The translations under genes were made by a program, and so were the position numbers. A stretch of 64,000 nt of DNA, taken from Atopsyche davidsoni. Lineage: Eukaryota; Arthropoda; Insecta; Trichoptera; Hydrobiosidae. A model generated the notes under the pieces. The model ran no database searches. It was not told where the DNA came from and saw only the letters and a list, made by a program, of their open reading frames with translations. The DNA is taken from positions 7,878,501 to 7,942,500 of the forward strand of contig JAILWY010000008.1 in NCBI GenBank assembly GCA_022113835.1. Reading direction: 5' to 3'. Shown here piece after piece: positions 1-11,624 of this stretch. Each line of letters opens with the position of its first letter. Within the stretch, counting starts at the first letter, position 1.

Positions 1-2800
1 CCGGAGAGGATCAGTCCTGAAACGAATATTTGTATGGCACAAACGAAAATGTTGGATGGATAGAGTTTATCTTTATACCTCCTAACCAATTTCATGCTGT
101 GGGCTTAGACACAATCTTACAGACATATACTTTGAATATAAATTGAAAATGGCTTATATATTAAAAACCAATATTACTCAATCAGAAGGATCAAACCGGA
201 ATAAAACCGAATAAACGAATATTTAAATAGGATAGCAAAAAATAGGTGTAGATTGATAATTTTTCGCCTCCGATGTACTAGAGAAATTTTCAGGAATATT
301 GGTTGTTTGTCATGTCTATGTGTCGAATATAGTTAAGAAGCAGAAAATTAAATACAACTGAAGTCTTTGAAAAACAAATTATGCAGATCTACACACAAGA
401 AACCACAGAATCGTCGTATGGAAGAAAATGTTTATAGAAAAAGGTTTATTTTCAAACCCCCTAACCACTGGCTTATTATGTTTTGATATAATCTTACTGC
501 TCTTTTAATTTTGAAAAATTTTAATTAAACAAAAAATGTCAAAAATCTGTTAAAATATTAAAAATGATGATTTTTTCAGGATAAGTTGAAATAGCAATGG
601 AAAAAATTCAATATAATTGACCAAAGTACTTGGTGAAATTTCATTTTGATATTTTTAAAATATTTTTTTTGTCTTTAATTTTAATGACAATAAAAACTAA
701 TAAAACAGTACAAAATGGTGTTGTAAAAATATGTAGAAGTAATTTATATTGCACACTAATGCTGTCCACATTATCGACGCAAACCGCATTTATATGTACT
801 ATATAATAATAATTATTATAAAATAAGCTCATGAACTTTTATTCCATATTTTGATGGCGATATTTTGTGCAGTCAATTTTTATTTGACAAATATTTTTTT
901 CTCTCCTCTAAATATGACTGCAATATTTTAAAATCCCTGTCGTTATCCTTCTTTAATTAAAATTTAATTTTCACAAAAATCATGTTTAAAATGAAAAAAA
1001 TGTAAATTATCAAAATTCAATTCGCACATTTGCATAATTCTGGAAACGCAGCTCTCGATCGGAATGAAAGAATTACCATAAATATTTTTTTATGTAAAGC
1101 ATTTTTGCAAATGCAGGCCCTCAAAGGCCTCACCGAAAAATGTAAATAAATGCTTATAAAAGCCTGATTATGAAGCGCGTTCAAAGTCATATTATTTGAT
1201 CAGTCTAATGAATTATTTAAACAGACAAAATCTGTTTCATTTGCGCGTTGATATATTTGCTTAATACTTTCGTATATTAAATACGCCGGTTATATTTAAT
1301 TTTTATTATAGCAAAGAATACAGCTTAATACATTAACTTTTTCTTTGCCCTATTTTTTTCCCCCTCTAATCCAAGGAAATAAAATCTTTCAATATATAAT
1401 TCATCTATATAACGCAACTATCCCTTGTCTAGAAATAAAAATACGTAGATTATATAAAAAAAAAATTCATAGCGCAATAAGTCTGAAAGACTGAAAGAAA
1501 ATGCAGTTTTTTTATATATTGAAAAGTTATTGACGTATAAAGGTTTAAATTACTTTACTTAACTATAATTTAGTTACAGTGGCACTCAGGTTTAAAACCA
1601 ACAAATATCCCATTTTTTAAAAAGCTGGTATGTGTGAATCGATTTCCTAAATATTTTATATTGTAATACGTTTATCGGCAAAGAGTACTATTTTACTAAT
1701 AAATTGTTTTACTTCTTGTTTGTTAATACACTAAGTGCTTGTTGTCGGTTTTTATCAGCACTATTTCTTCAGGCCTTTAAGGGGTTTTGGCAGTATTCGG
1801 CTGAAATATTTTTTTAGATTTACTAAGCTTCAACCGTGAAAACATCCCTTCACGAAACTTTGCGAATGGCTACCTACATATAATGTTATTAAAACAAACT
1901 CCAATTTATTTTTACCCATATGAATAAATTCCTTCTACTTTAAAAACCCCAAGGTATAAAACTATTAAATATATTAGCTAACTTTTTAAATAATGGGTAT
2001 ATTTTATACCCTTACATTAAATTTGTAAGCATATATAGATTGTCAAAAGTTTTTTTCTACCCTGTATTAAAAAAAAACCCTTGATAGGATAAAGCTTTCA
2101 CGAACAAAATGATCGTTTTACTTTTTCACATTTTTGTGTTAATAAACTTGTATTGGTATCAAATGTGGATTTATTTTTAAATATGCATTAAATATGTCAT
2201 TTAATATATTCACAAAAATTATAACCATTTATTTTCAAATAACAATTCTGCTGAAATAAATAGGCTGAGAATTTCAGCCGATTTCCGCCCCCGGTTTCAG
2301 TTTAAATTTATGTCGTTGTTTGAAATGTCGTGACAAAATATATTCTAAAAATATTTATCATTCCCAAGTCCGCTTGAGTTACGGATTTCTGGGCAAGGAA
2401 GACAAAGATTTGATTCGTTTATTTATTCAGAAATTAGACAACATTACACTGGTATGGAATACAAAATAAAAACTTTGTCTTTTGTTCTTGCAATCGCAAC
2501 TAATTGAGTTTTAATTAAGAGGCAAGGTACTGTACCTCAACTTGTTAATTTACTTAAGTTTTATTCTTCTTTGCATCATATTATGTTTACAAAGACAGTT
2601 TTTTTGTAAGACGGATTCAATTAAAGCTCTGCAAATTATCTCGTTTATTCACAACCTTAATTAATTAAATCACACAGAGTCTTTTTGCATGAAATAGAAT
2701 ATCACGATGGAACTCTTTTAAGTATTTTATGTAAATAATATTAAATATAATATTTTTATTATTTGTTAGATATAGACTATTTATAGCTCTCCGAGTCTTT
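1..2800. other. AT-rich DNA, no gene seen
   Basis: This stretch has many stop codons in all frames, A/T homopolymers and no recognisable protein domain. I see no tRNA, inverted repeat or microsatellite of note. It is likely intergenic or intronic DNA. Confidence 0.6.
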
Positions 2801-2814
2801 TACATAATTTTGGA

Positions 2815-2830
2815 ACACCCTGTATCAAAA
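2815..2830 (+). repeat. 16-bp motif shared with 29078-29093
   Basis: The motif ACACCCTGTATCAAAA occurs here and again, identically, at 29078-29093. Ends of the form 'acaccctgtat' are common at termini of insect DNA transposons, so both may be worn transposon ends. No partner terminus is visible nearby. Confidence 0.3.
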
Positions 2831-3715
2831 GCAAAGAGCATTGAAGAGTGCGTATCGTCTGGAGAGTTAGTACGGCATGGTATTGTACTTCTGCAAATGA
2901 GAAATAACATTTTCACAAATCAGGTTCGATTCGGGAAATATATACAAAAGCTGGCAACTCTGGAGCTCCCGGGGGAGAAATTCTCTCGGAGACTTAATGA
3001 ATGAACTTTTTAATCCACAATTTGATCCAAGATAAAACCTCTAAATTTCATTAATGCTTAATTTATACATTTAACCTACGTATGAGAATTAAGATCTCGA
3101 TTATACGATATTCCAAAGCACCGACGAAATTTTCTTTGCTTATCGAGAATAATTAATCTTATTGAAATTTGCAATATGTTTTTAGGGTATCGATTCACAT
3201 ATGAAACGACGAAAAAAAACATTTTTCCCATGATACGAAATCACACCTTCACGTTTAATTTATCTTTGCTTTTATTTTTGTTTAGGTTACTTTGTCCACT
3301 GTATCCCATCTCTAAAACCGGAAAAAAAACGAGGGTTTTTATCATCGTTTTACGCCTATAACCTAAAGCATATTATATACACAATTAATTTATAAAATTT
3401 ACCCTGAAATAATAAGTAACACTGCATTAATTCTCTAGTTTTCAGTTTTCAGTTTTTTCAGTACAGTCAAAAGCATTATATGATAGCTTGTTTGTGCGTT
3501 TTGTTGGTGTTAAAAAAGTGAATTGTCAACTTAATTTGACAGTTTACCGTTTGTGTATACAAAAGCTACATTAATTTCTCTAGAGTCGCGTGTATTAAGG
3601 GCTTAGATTAAATTTGTTTAGATTACTGATAGAGATAACAAAACCGGTGAAACTGTTTTTTTTTATAAGGTTGTCTGATCAGCAACTCTTTCGAGGAAAA
3701 CGCGGTTCTTCAGTA
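2831..3715. other. AT-rich DNA, no gene seen
   Basis: Short open frames only, with no domain recognised and no repeat structure visible. It leads into the GC-richer tandem repeat that follows. Confidence 0.5.
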
Positions 3716-3719
3716 CTAA

Positions 3720-4130
3720 CCTCCATAGGCGGTCATATTCGCGTTGTTATCGTTACATCAAACGCCAAAAAACTAAATACATAAAGTAATTTCTGTGATT
3801 GGGAGTCATATCAGATTAACAACCCTTCAGAATGGTATATTAAATACGATCCCCGAGCACGTACAGGGTTGGTTTCAGCACAGGTTTCGCTTTGTTCCGA
3901 TAACATTAAACAGCAGATTTTTTCATGTTAATACAAAATCGTTCGTGTTGTGGCTTGTATGTTTTTTTTTTGTAATTATGTGGTCTCATCAGATCTGTCT
4001 TAAATATGATCGCAGTAACCCTTCAGGAGAGCAAACAGGGTCCCCAGGCACGTACAGGGGTGGTCTCAGCACACCCTCCATAGACGTCATGTCCGTATTG
4101 TTCCCGGTACATCGAGCGCCGCCTGTACCC
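3720..4130 (+). repeat. Degenerate GC-richer tandem repeat, ~195-bp period
   Basis: Two related blocks start with AACCCTTCAG at about 3822 and 4017. Each continues through a 'gatccccgagcacgtacagg' type core to 'ggttggtttcagcacag'. A second sub-block beginning CCTCCATA (3720 and 4074) recurs in worn form near 3878, giving a period of about 195 bp. The copies are diverged and clearly richer in GC than their surroundings. No coding function is recognised. Confidence 0.5.
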
Positions 4131-4477
4131 GAATCAGAGGGATTATTATTCTATTATTATATTATATGGTAATGAAGGGCTGTCGGACGTCAAACCGCGA
4201 CGTTGAATAGGGAAAGTATAGAATTTGATAATCCTTCCATCCGATTCACACCGCGCGGGTACATTTACGTAAGGTACAAATAGTTTATAACGTGTACGCT
4301 GCCTTCAACCTAATCGCATTACAAACTAAGACGCTGAAAAACAAGGCTGAAACATGAAATATAAATAAGTACATAGGTTTCAATTCCTGAAAAAGGCCTC
4401 AGTTATTAGACTGACGAACGAAGTAAATATAGAAAAAATATATTTAAGCGATATCAATAAGAATTATCATAGGTTAT
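4131..4477. other. Unannotated spacer
   Basis: Mixed-composition DNA between the tandem repeat and the SINE fragment. No gene or repeat is recognised. Confidence 0.4.
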
Positions 4478-4479
4478 TG

Positions 4480-4562
4480 ACCTCAAGTCTCAATTTTCAA
4501 AACAGGATTGAACCAGAGATATTTTGGTCATAAGTAAACGACCTAATCACTGAGCCAACATG
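4480..4562 (-). repeat. tRNA-derived SINE head fragment
   Basis: On the minus strand the sequence carries an A-box-like TGGCTCAGTGATTAGG. About 35 nt later comes a B-box-like GGTTCAATCC. Both are internal Pol III promoter elements of tRNAs and tRNA-derived SINEs. The arms around them do not make a full cloverleaf, so a SINE head or tRNA relic is likelier than a working tRNA. It abuts the foldback element that starts at 4564. Confidence 0.45.
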
Positions 4563-4563
4563 T

Positions 4564-4738
4564 TTATTACTAATATGATTAGGCACATTAGTTCATATAT
4601 AGAAGATGATTTAAAGAAACTCTCAATATTTTTCTGAGAGTTTCTTTGAATCATCTTCTATATATGAACTAATGTGCCTTATCATATTAGTAATAATATA
4701 ATAAACCCGTAATGGGTAATAAATACGCATCTGATTGA
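4564..4738 (+). mobile_element. Foldback element, short palindromic copy (copy A)
   Basis: Arms of 62 bp (4564-4625 and 4635-4696) are inverted copies with only two mismatches, separated by a 9-nt loop. They are followed by about 42 bp of the family's one-sided tail, containing the small palindrome ACCCGTAATGGGT. The same arm sequence occurs at 6786, 7137, 32095, 51911 and 52255, and inverted near 53150. This copy lacks the central tRNA-like module and looks like a deletion derivative. The tail is cut short and no convincing TSD remains. Confidence 0.8.
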
Positions 4739-4798
4739 CGTTTAATCAAAAAAATCGACATCCCAACTTGTTTATATATTTGACTAAAATTGTGGTTA

Positions 4799-5170
4799 CA
4801 GTAATACCCCGCTTTACGCGACCCCGTTATGCGCGGTTTCACTATAACGCGAATTTAAAATTTCGCGTTAAAATGCCTCGCATTACGCGAATTTATTATT
4901 TTAAGAATGTGTATGAGCAAAATGAAGTCATTGACTTCTCTTAAAAATTAAAAGCAGCGTTGGGTGTTATGAACGTATTTTAGAAGAACATAAATGAAAC
5001 GCTACTCAAAATATTATAGATGTATTTTTCAGTAAAAATAATATGTAATATAGCATAAAGTGATTGATTTAAATGGTTCGTTTTTTTGTATTAAGTTTTG
5101 ACTATGTATGTATGTTTAATCGTAAACCCCGATATACGCGAATTTCACTTCACAACGCGGTATTTGTATA
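4799..5170. mobile_element. Tigger/pogo-like MITE
   Basis: The left end, after a TA, begins CAGTAATACCCCGCTTTACG and continues with several further 'cgcg' motifs. The right end, read inversely, gives a worn match (ATACCGCGTTGT) and is followed by TA. Pogo/Tigger elements typically have CAG-starting ends full of CGCG motifs and TA target duplications. The interior is AT-rich with no intact transposase. The left end is clear; the exact right limit is less certain. Confidence 0.55.
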
Positions 5171-6777
5171 TAAGTACTATTCTTTTTATCATAGCATGAA
5201 AAAAATACGCTTTGAGTGTAGGTTCTAAAATATAAAAATAAACACATTACTGAAGTTTTTACATTCCCATAATATTATTGTAACTGCTTAAAAAGTAAAT
5301 TTTTGTCTTTTTGTGAAATTACGCAGCCAACTTGGGGGTACGTTACGAGTTGAAAGCCTCTCTTTCTAGGCGAGCTGCGTGCATGGCGCCCCAACAACTG
5401 AGGGGTTGGAGGGATGTTCTCGACGGGGAAGTAATTCCACCGCTTAATGAGCCGACCACCCTTAAACATAATGTAAATTAATGAACTCTTTTTTTAATTA
5501 GACCGCAAGGGAGGCAAAGACAATCGTCATTTCATTAATTAAATGGTGCTGCAATTAATAAAATACTGTCTTATTAATTGCGAGAGATTTACATTGGATC
5601 GCATTTTCAGCCTAGCACAAGGGATTCCGTTTTGTGAATTGTTAAATTATTTTTTAAATTACGTTTTGAAATACACCCAAGCAGGTAAAATAAAAATGGG
5701 TACTTTTATATTAATTTGCATGTTGTTAAACATCTTGTAGTTCATTAGCAATAATAATTTTATTTTTTTTCCTTGTAGTTGAAATTCACTCTTTGCGCAA
5801 AAAATCCTTAAAAAAAGTAATGTACTACTTTATTTAAGCTGCGTTTTTTTTTACTGCTTTAGTGTGGAGTTAATTTTTAGGAAATCACTCAAAGTAGCAG
5901 AGAGAGCAGAGCATAAATTATAAAGGTGATATTGGCACTGAGCGCCGGAAACACTGTTGTGATATTAATATATTACAAATTACAATATAAAAGCAATAAA
6001 ATTGCAATATAAAATTAAGAAATAAAGTGTACCTGAATATTTAAACGGTTAACAAAACTAACGCAGCACCTCACTCGGAGTTGTAAATAATAAAAAAAAC
6101 TTTAAAAATTTCAGGCTCCCGTTCGATCCCAGGCGTCCTATATTTTCCTAGACATAGTTTTTTTCATAAAAAGTAAATGAGATCTAGGGGTTGGGGGTGG
6201 GTTGCGTGGGTGCTCCACCCCCGGGGCCTCCGGACACGGGCCGAGGCAACGGTCCGGCTAACTGCGGATTGCTTCCGGCCCAGGGCTGCGATTTCAGCCA
6301 AACTGTAAAACTTTGGGGTAGGCTTCACTTCAGTGCGTAGCCTGAAACCTGCGACATTACTAGACTTTTTTGACCACCAACAGCGGCTGAGAAAGAAAAA
6401 AAAACGCAACGCTTACTTCGTATTGATTTTACACTGTCATTACATTATTAGAATCACAATAAAATATTGTGAGAATCGCACGCAGTCCTACTTTGATTTA
6501 CAAATTAATTATAAAAAAACCTGAAATACTATGAAATTTTAAAATTCTGCTTTATTATATCTTTTGGTGCATTAGAAAAGTAACGGAGAGATTTTATTTA
6601 CATTCTTTTATGCAAAACTACAAACTACGTACTGATCTTCAAGTTGATTTTGATTGCACGAAAATCTTGCTTTGCTATTGTAGTTATACTATACATATAA
6701 ATATTTGTATAAAAAAGCACTATTAGTCGATACTAGGTTAAATAATTTTTTATATTACAATTTATTTTGTGCAAAGT
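5171..6777. other. Spacer with a small GC-rich patch at 6170-6370
   Basis: This is mostly AT-rich DNA without a recognised gene. From about 6170 to 6370 the base composition rises sharply in GC, with runs of G and C. Open frames there run on both strands, as expected of GC-rich DNA, and show no domain. I cannot say whether it is a conserved regulatory island or a repeat. Confidence 0.4.
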
Positions 6778-6880
6778 CATAAACTATGTTTACTAATATG
6801 ATTAGGCACATAAGTTCATACATAGAAGATGATTTAAAGAAACTCTCAAAGAGAGATTCTTTAAATCATCATCAATCAGA

Positions 6881-7076
6881 TTACAAAGAGAGAGCTTTCA
6901 AAAATACGCTTTTAATTTGTTCATTTAATGGAGCTATAAGCTTCAAAAAAGCTTTTTTATATCGTGTTTTTTTAATATTTTTTATTTTATATGTATTCTT
7001 AATGCAGGTCGATTTACATAATAAACAATGTAAAAATATTTATAATTTTAATGAAAATATCCAATCTCAAACACTA
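6881..7076 (+). repeat. Dispersed module, near-identical to 11625-11822
   Basis: About 195 bp that match the reverse complement of 11625-11822 with only a handful of differences. An open frame crosses both copies and encodes the shared stretch DYKERAFKNTLLICSFNGAI, followed by a hydrophobic segment. The high similarity implies recent copying. No protein family is recognised, and the frame may be fortuitous. Confidence 0.75.
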
Positions 7077-7207
7077 AAATATGCATACAAAGAAATTCAT
7101 TAAAACCCGTATTTTCTTTTCAGGCTTTTCTTTACTACTAATATGATTAAGCACATTAGTTCATATATAGAAGATGATTTAAAGAAACTCTCAGAAAAAT
7201 ATCATCG

Positions 7208-7280
7208 TGATTTGTGTGGGATTTGAACCCACATCCCCTGGCTTACATGGCCGGTGTACTAGCCCTTGTACTAACTAAAT
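7208..7280 (-). tRNA. tRNA-like module (repeat-borne), anticodon position TGT
   Basis: On the minus strand this 73-nt unit follows canonical tRNA numbering. It has a D stem GTAC/GTAC, an anticodon stem CCGGC/GCCAG with one mismatch, the 7-nt loop CATGTAA, a 5-nt variable loop and a perfect T arm GTGGG-TTCAAAT-CCCAC. The A box (TAGTACAAGGG) and B box (GGTTCAAATCC) are intact. The acceptor stem is worn on the 5' side (ATTTAGT against ACAAATC). Position 33 is A instead of the near-universal U, which argues against a decoding tRNA. A T5 run lies a few bases downstream. Confidence 0.5.
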
Positions 7281-7353
7281 ATAATAAGCCCATAATGGGT
7301 AATAAATACGCATCTGATTGACTAATCCATAACATAGATATGCATATACTATG

Positions 7354-9890
7354 ATTTAAGACAAATCTTATTTTTTTACAGGATTTCACGATATCCGTAC
7401 AGACTTAGTTTGTTTAGTTTGGTTATTGTGAGCTTATCGCTTTTCATGGGAATTTTCAGCATTGACAGGTGCCGGTTTCACCTGCTCATTTACTGTTTAA
7501 AATTGAGTATAGTAAATCAGGCCAGTTAACTGTAATGTTATAGGTGTTGCTTATGCTATACAGTGCCAGAAAGGCGCACCCAAGGGAGTCACCGGAAACG
7601 AAGATTTCGATCAAGGGATGCGGATTATTCGACGATTCGATATGCGAACCAAGACTCGAGCTTATTTGAGCTTAGAAAGGCCGATTAAATTGGATTTGTA
7701 TTCCGGATGAGAGTGCAGATGTTGCTTGAGATTCCGCCGGACTACCCCCGGCTCTGTTAATTTTGTTAAATTGTATGTTTAATAAGTTTAAATAGCTGAT
7801 TGATGATGGGTACTTAAGTTAACAAGGCAATTAAAACTTTGAAGTTGATTTGCTCACTATTTAAGTTTTGTCTTTTGAAATAATCAGCTTAAAGACATCA
7901 TAGCGTTACGCCCAAGATTAACGAAGTAATATAAATTAAAAAAGTTAAAATTTGAATTTCATGCTTACGCATATTTTTTATGTTACAATTTTTTTATAAT
8001 CCAAGAAAACTGTTTACGGATTTAAACCATATTAATAACATTTTTTCTGAAAACTGCTTTGAAAAATTTTTTTGTCACCAAAAAGACTATAAAATTATTT
8101 GGATCAAACTGCAATAGGGAATAGTTTCTCCGAAAAGATACGCACAATTCAAAAAGTTATGTTTTGTTAATAATATTAGTTACTTTATTTAATTGACAGT
8201 TTTTTTGTTTTAAAAAATATGGAATAAATAATATACTTAAAAACCAAATCTTGTATAACGTTGAGTAAAATATTGATATTGAAATGTGTTTATTCGTGCG
8301 ATTTAAAATACATCAACAATTTACAAGCCTCTAAGTATTAATGTATGGAAGCGAGTCTTGGCATGTGATGAAGGTTCTGTCCATCTGTCTGTTATATCTA
8401 TACATCTGTCTATTCTGGTCACGAGGAGTATAAGGAATGATGAGGTCCCAAGGAAGCTGGAATCCGTTTGTCATGAAGGTGCTGGAGATTGACGATGGAC
8501 CGAGGAAAAGCAATTTCAAGTTAATCCTCTTTGAATCGAAGTTAGTCTGTGTAAAATAATACACGATCGTTTTTTTTTTAATTCACTGTGAATTAATATG
8601 ATTAACATTGCAACATATTTAAAAAACCACCCTATAAAAAAACCATCAGACAGAAAGTTGAGTATCTAGATATGGTGCAAAGTAAACTTAAAGTGTTAAT
8701 GTATTTTTTCAGATTTCTGATAGTATCACAGAAAAATATAAAGTTTGATATTTCATATAAGGCAGATCGTGGATGAGTCATAATTTCTTTGAAGTGGGTT
8801 CGAAATCAATATCATAGGGTCAGAATTTATCGGGAGTTAGCGTAGGTAGGGTAGGTATATTATGGCCTTCATAAAACTTCCTGAGCACCCCTAAAGCATC
8901 TCCTCTACCGGATGTGGGTCGTGCGTTACAACCCCCCTTTTCTATTTCATTACTTTATTATCAAAAATAAACTATTGAAATGTTTATAAATATATAAAAT
9001 AATACAGCTAAGTCCGAGTAGTTTGCATAGTTATTTTTTTCTTGTATTAAAAGACAGTGTAGTTATTTCAACATTTGAAAAATAACATACCATATATATA
9101 ATAATTCTAAATAACATTATTACCGTCTTGTCTAAATTTTAGCATTTTATCTTATAAATTTTTCTTCATTTTATGTGATACATCAAAAATCAATTATTTT
9201 TATTGATTTAATTAGTATATGTTGCAATAAATTATGTAAATTTTTAGTAAATATACATTTCTTTCAATCGCCAAATTTTGAGATGTATTATAAAATGAAA
9301 TTCTACAAAATAGCCCAGTGAAATGAAAATATAAAAAATATGTATAATAAAGCTTTCAACACTAGAAGTACAATTAATAACTAAACAAAATAGTATCGTT
9401 ACAAAAAAATACATTGTCATTTAAAATCTCGCCTAAATTTTTGAATAGAGCTTCAATCACGTTTTATATCGTAGTATAAAGACATTTTTTTTTAATTAAA
9501 AAATACTACGCAGGTGATGTGGTTTCACGAGTTTCGAACCATTGTGTAGTACAGGGTGAACGTGAAAATGTAATAATTATTATTTCCCTATTATCTTCTC
9601 TCAGCAGTCGCGGCCGGCGAGTGTTAACATTGTCGCTGACATTATTCCGAGTCATTCATCACAGCATTCTATATTCCCTATCTATTATAAACATTTCATC
9701 CGCTGAAAGCGACCCGACAAAGTAATTTAAAATATATTCATATTATTAACACTACACAAATATTAAAATTATACGAATATTTAGCGAAAAAAAGGTCTAT
9801 TAAATTTTTTAGATTACCTTGTCAAAATTACTGCTAGTGTATGTGATACTGAATAAAAGAATATTTTGATATCAATGCTTCGATATATAT
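7354..9890. other. Unannotated DNA, GC-neutral patch at 7420-7780
   Basis: From 7420 to 7780 the composition is less AT-rich and free of recognised repeats, so it is a candidate conserved non-coding block. A short CTGT-rich patch lies at about 8375-8420. The rest is AT-rich, with no gene, tRNA or strong inverted repeat recognised. Confidence 0.35.
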
Positions 9891-9893
9891 ATA

Positions 9894-10753
9894 GGGTGTT
9901 TTTTTATAGAGGTATAGAACTTTAAGTTGGCAACACTGTTTTAACTGGCGGCCATTTTGTCAGCTGTCAAAGGATTTATGTTTAGTTTGGTTTGGCATTT
10001 CAACATGAATAGACTGACGCCTGAACAACGCTTTCAAATTGTGCAAATTGGGCCAAAAACAAGATTGCCGTTGATCCCGATTTTCCGATTGATCCGATGA
10101 AGCTCACTTTTGGTTGAATGGATACGTCAATAAACAAACCTGCCATATTTGGAGTGATGATAATCCTCAAGTGTATGTTGAGACACCGTTACATCCAGAA
10201 AAACTGACTGTTTGGTGTGCTTTATGGGCTGGTGGAATCATTGGTCCGTACTTCTTTAAAGACAATGCTGGTCAGGCCGTTACAGTCAATGGTGACCGCT
10301 ATAGAGCCATGATTACTGACTTTTTCGTTCATCAATTGACCAACCATGATGTGCAGGAGCTGTGGTTTCAACAAGACGGCGCAACTCGTGCTACAATTGC
10401 TTTATTGAAGGAAACGTTTGGTAACAGCATAGTTTCACGTTTCGGACCCGTTAATTGGCCTCCAAGATCGTGCGATTTAACGCCGCTAGACTATTTTCTA
10501 TGGGGATATTTGAAGTCGCTAGTCTACGCCGATAAGCCCGAAACGATTGACCACTTGGAGGACAACATTCGCCGCGTTATTGCCGATATACGGCCACAAA
10601 TGTTGGAAAAAGTCATCGAGAATTGGACCTCCAGACTAGACTACGTCCGAGCCAGCCGTGGCGGTCATATGCCAGAAATCATATTTAAATTATAATGCCA
10701 AAAAATTATCTTTGTTTTATTCCATTTCAAAGTTCTATACATCTGTAAAAAAG

Positions 10754-10757
<4 letters not shown>
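9894..10757 (+). mobile_element. Internally deleted Tc1/mariner-type element
   Basis: The element lies between TA dinucleotides in a TA-rich tract. Its inverted termini are about 30 bp. The left end begins GGGTGTTTTTTTATAGAGG; the right end, read inversely, begins GGGTCTTTTTTACAGATG; both then read TATAGAACTTT. At 864 bp it is shorter than a typical complete element of about 1.2-1.3 kb. The missing part is the N-terminal DNA-binding region of the transposase. It cannot move itself but may be mobilised in trans. Confidence 0.9.
10005..10695 (+). pseudogene. Mariner-type transposase relic (DDD catalytic domain)
   Basis: The original start is visible at 10005, giving MNRLTPEQRFQIVQI. Most of the helix-turn-helix region is then deleted and the frame is broken; a TGA at 10090-10092 closes the downstream frame. 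From 10096 a frame of about 200 codons runs to the stop at 10693. It begins DEAHFWLNGYVNKQ with the first catalytic Asp, has the second in WFQQDGAT, and ends with PRSCDLTPLDYFLWGYLK and GGHMPEIIFKL. By my count 37 residues separate the second Asp from the last Asp of DLTPLD, so the spacing is like DD37D (maT-like) rather than DD34D. The catalytic acids survive, but without the N-terminus the protein should not bind its termini. Confidence 0.92.

Positions 10758-10809
<52 letters not shown>
10756..10809. repeat. (TA)n microsatellite
   Basis: An uninterrupted TA tract directly follows the right terminus of the mariner-type element. A shorter TA tract precedes the left terminus, so the element probably entered a TA-rich target. 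Confidence 0.95.
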
Positions 10810-10810
<1 letters not shown>

Positions 10811-10813
<3 letters not shown>

Positions 10814-11215
10814 CGAAACAAGTGTACCGACCTTGAAGGAGAGGGTAGGTCTTAAGGAATTTCCTTTTTCATGTGCCTCTCGGACACGCCTAACAAATGC
10901 GGTCTTTGGAAGGCGGCTTTTATTGGAGTGCCCGCCCTAAAAGAATATTTCCCGGATGAAATGTTTTATTATTATGGGCCGATAAAAGAATATGGCCGCG
11001 AGTTTTAAGCGTTTCCGAATATGTTTCCGGGTTTTCAGACGTCTACAAATTACGCGGATCGATAGAAAGCACGAAAGGCAACCATCGGGGATGAAGGCTT
11101 CTCCTCCTGCACCGGCCTGCTTCGTTTTTACGATTCATACATCTTCAGGGCCCATTGTTCAGGCGAGGGCGTCTGGACTGAAAGTCGTGTTGTTCGCGTA
11201 AATATTTTATACCAC
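10811..11215. other. GC-richer island, possible conserved non-coding DNA
   Basis: Composition changes abruptly from AT-rich flanks to mixed DNA with motifs such as TTTTATTG and TTTATTATT (caudal/Abd-B-like homeodomain cores) and GGCCGATAA (GATA-like). One 69-codon frame is open but looks fortuitous. No repeat copy is seen elsewhere in the window. A regulatory role is only inference. Confidence 0.3.
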
Positions 11216-11624
11216 TAACACAAAAGCCAATACTTTATACGCCAGTTGATTCATATTTACAATAAAAAAAAAAATTACATTTCTTCAAGTCTTTTGAACT
11301 GGTTTTTAATCACCGCTGTCAAATAATCCTTTAACTGAGTTGTTAAAATGAAAATCACGAATACACTCCGAACGTCTGTTATTTTTATATCATTTAAGAA
11401 ACAAGCGATGTAACTAAGTTTATTCTTTTGGTCAGTCTAGACAACGCAATAAAATAACTCGAATTACTATAAATATGACAGATATAATAAACTTTTTAAT
11501 GAGCGTAATTGCTATAGTTACAAAAAACTACAAATATAAACACATTTAAACGCTTTTTAGATAAAAATAATTTTTAAATTCGTGTGATCTTGGACAAGTA
11601 ATTTTTTAAATTTATTTATTGCCG
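11216..11624. other. AT-rich DNA, no gene seen
   Basis: No feature recognised apart from A/T runs. Confidence 0.4.

Larger units (their letters stand above)
6789..7342 (+). mobile_element. Foldback/tRNA-like family, composite copy (copy B/C)
   Basis: The insertion lies between direct repeats CATAAACTATG (6778-6788) and CATATACTATG (7343-7353), 10 of 11 bases identical. From left to right it holds a first arm (6789-6847), a partial inverted arm, a roughly 200-bp module also found at 11625-11822, a second arm in direct orientation (7137-7195), a tRNA-like unit on the minus strand, and the family tail. An open frame of 105 codons runs across the left half. It merely translates arm plus module, and no domain is recognised. 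Confidence 0.65.
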
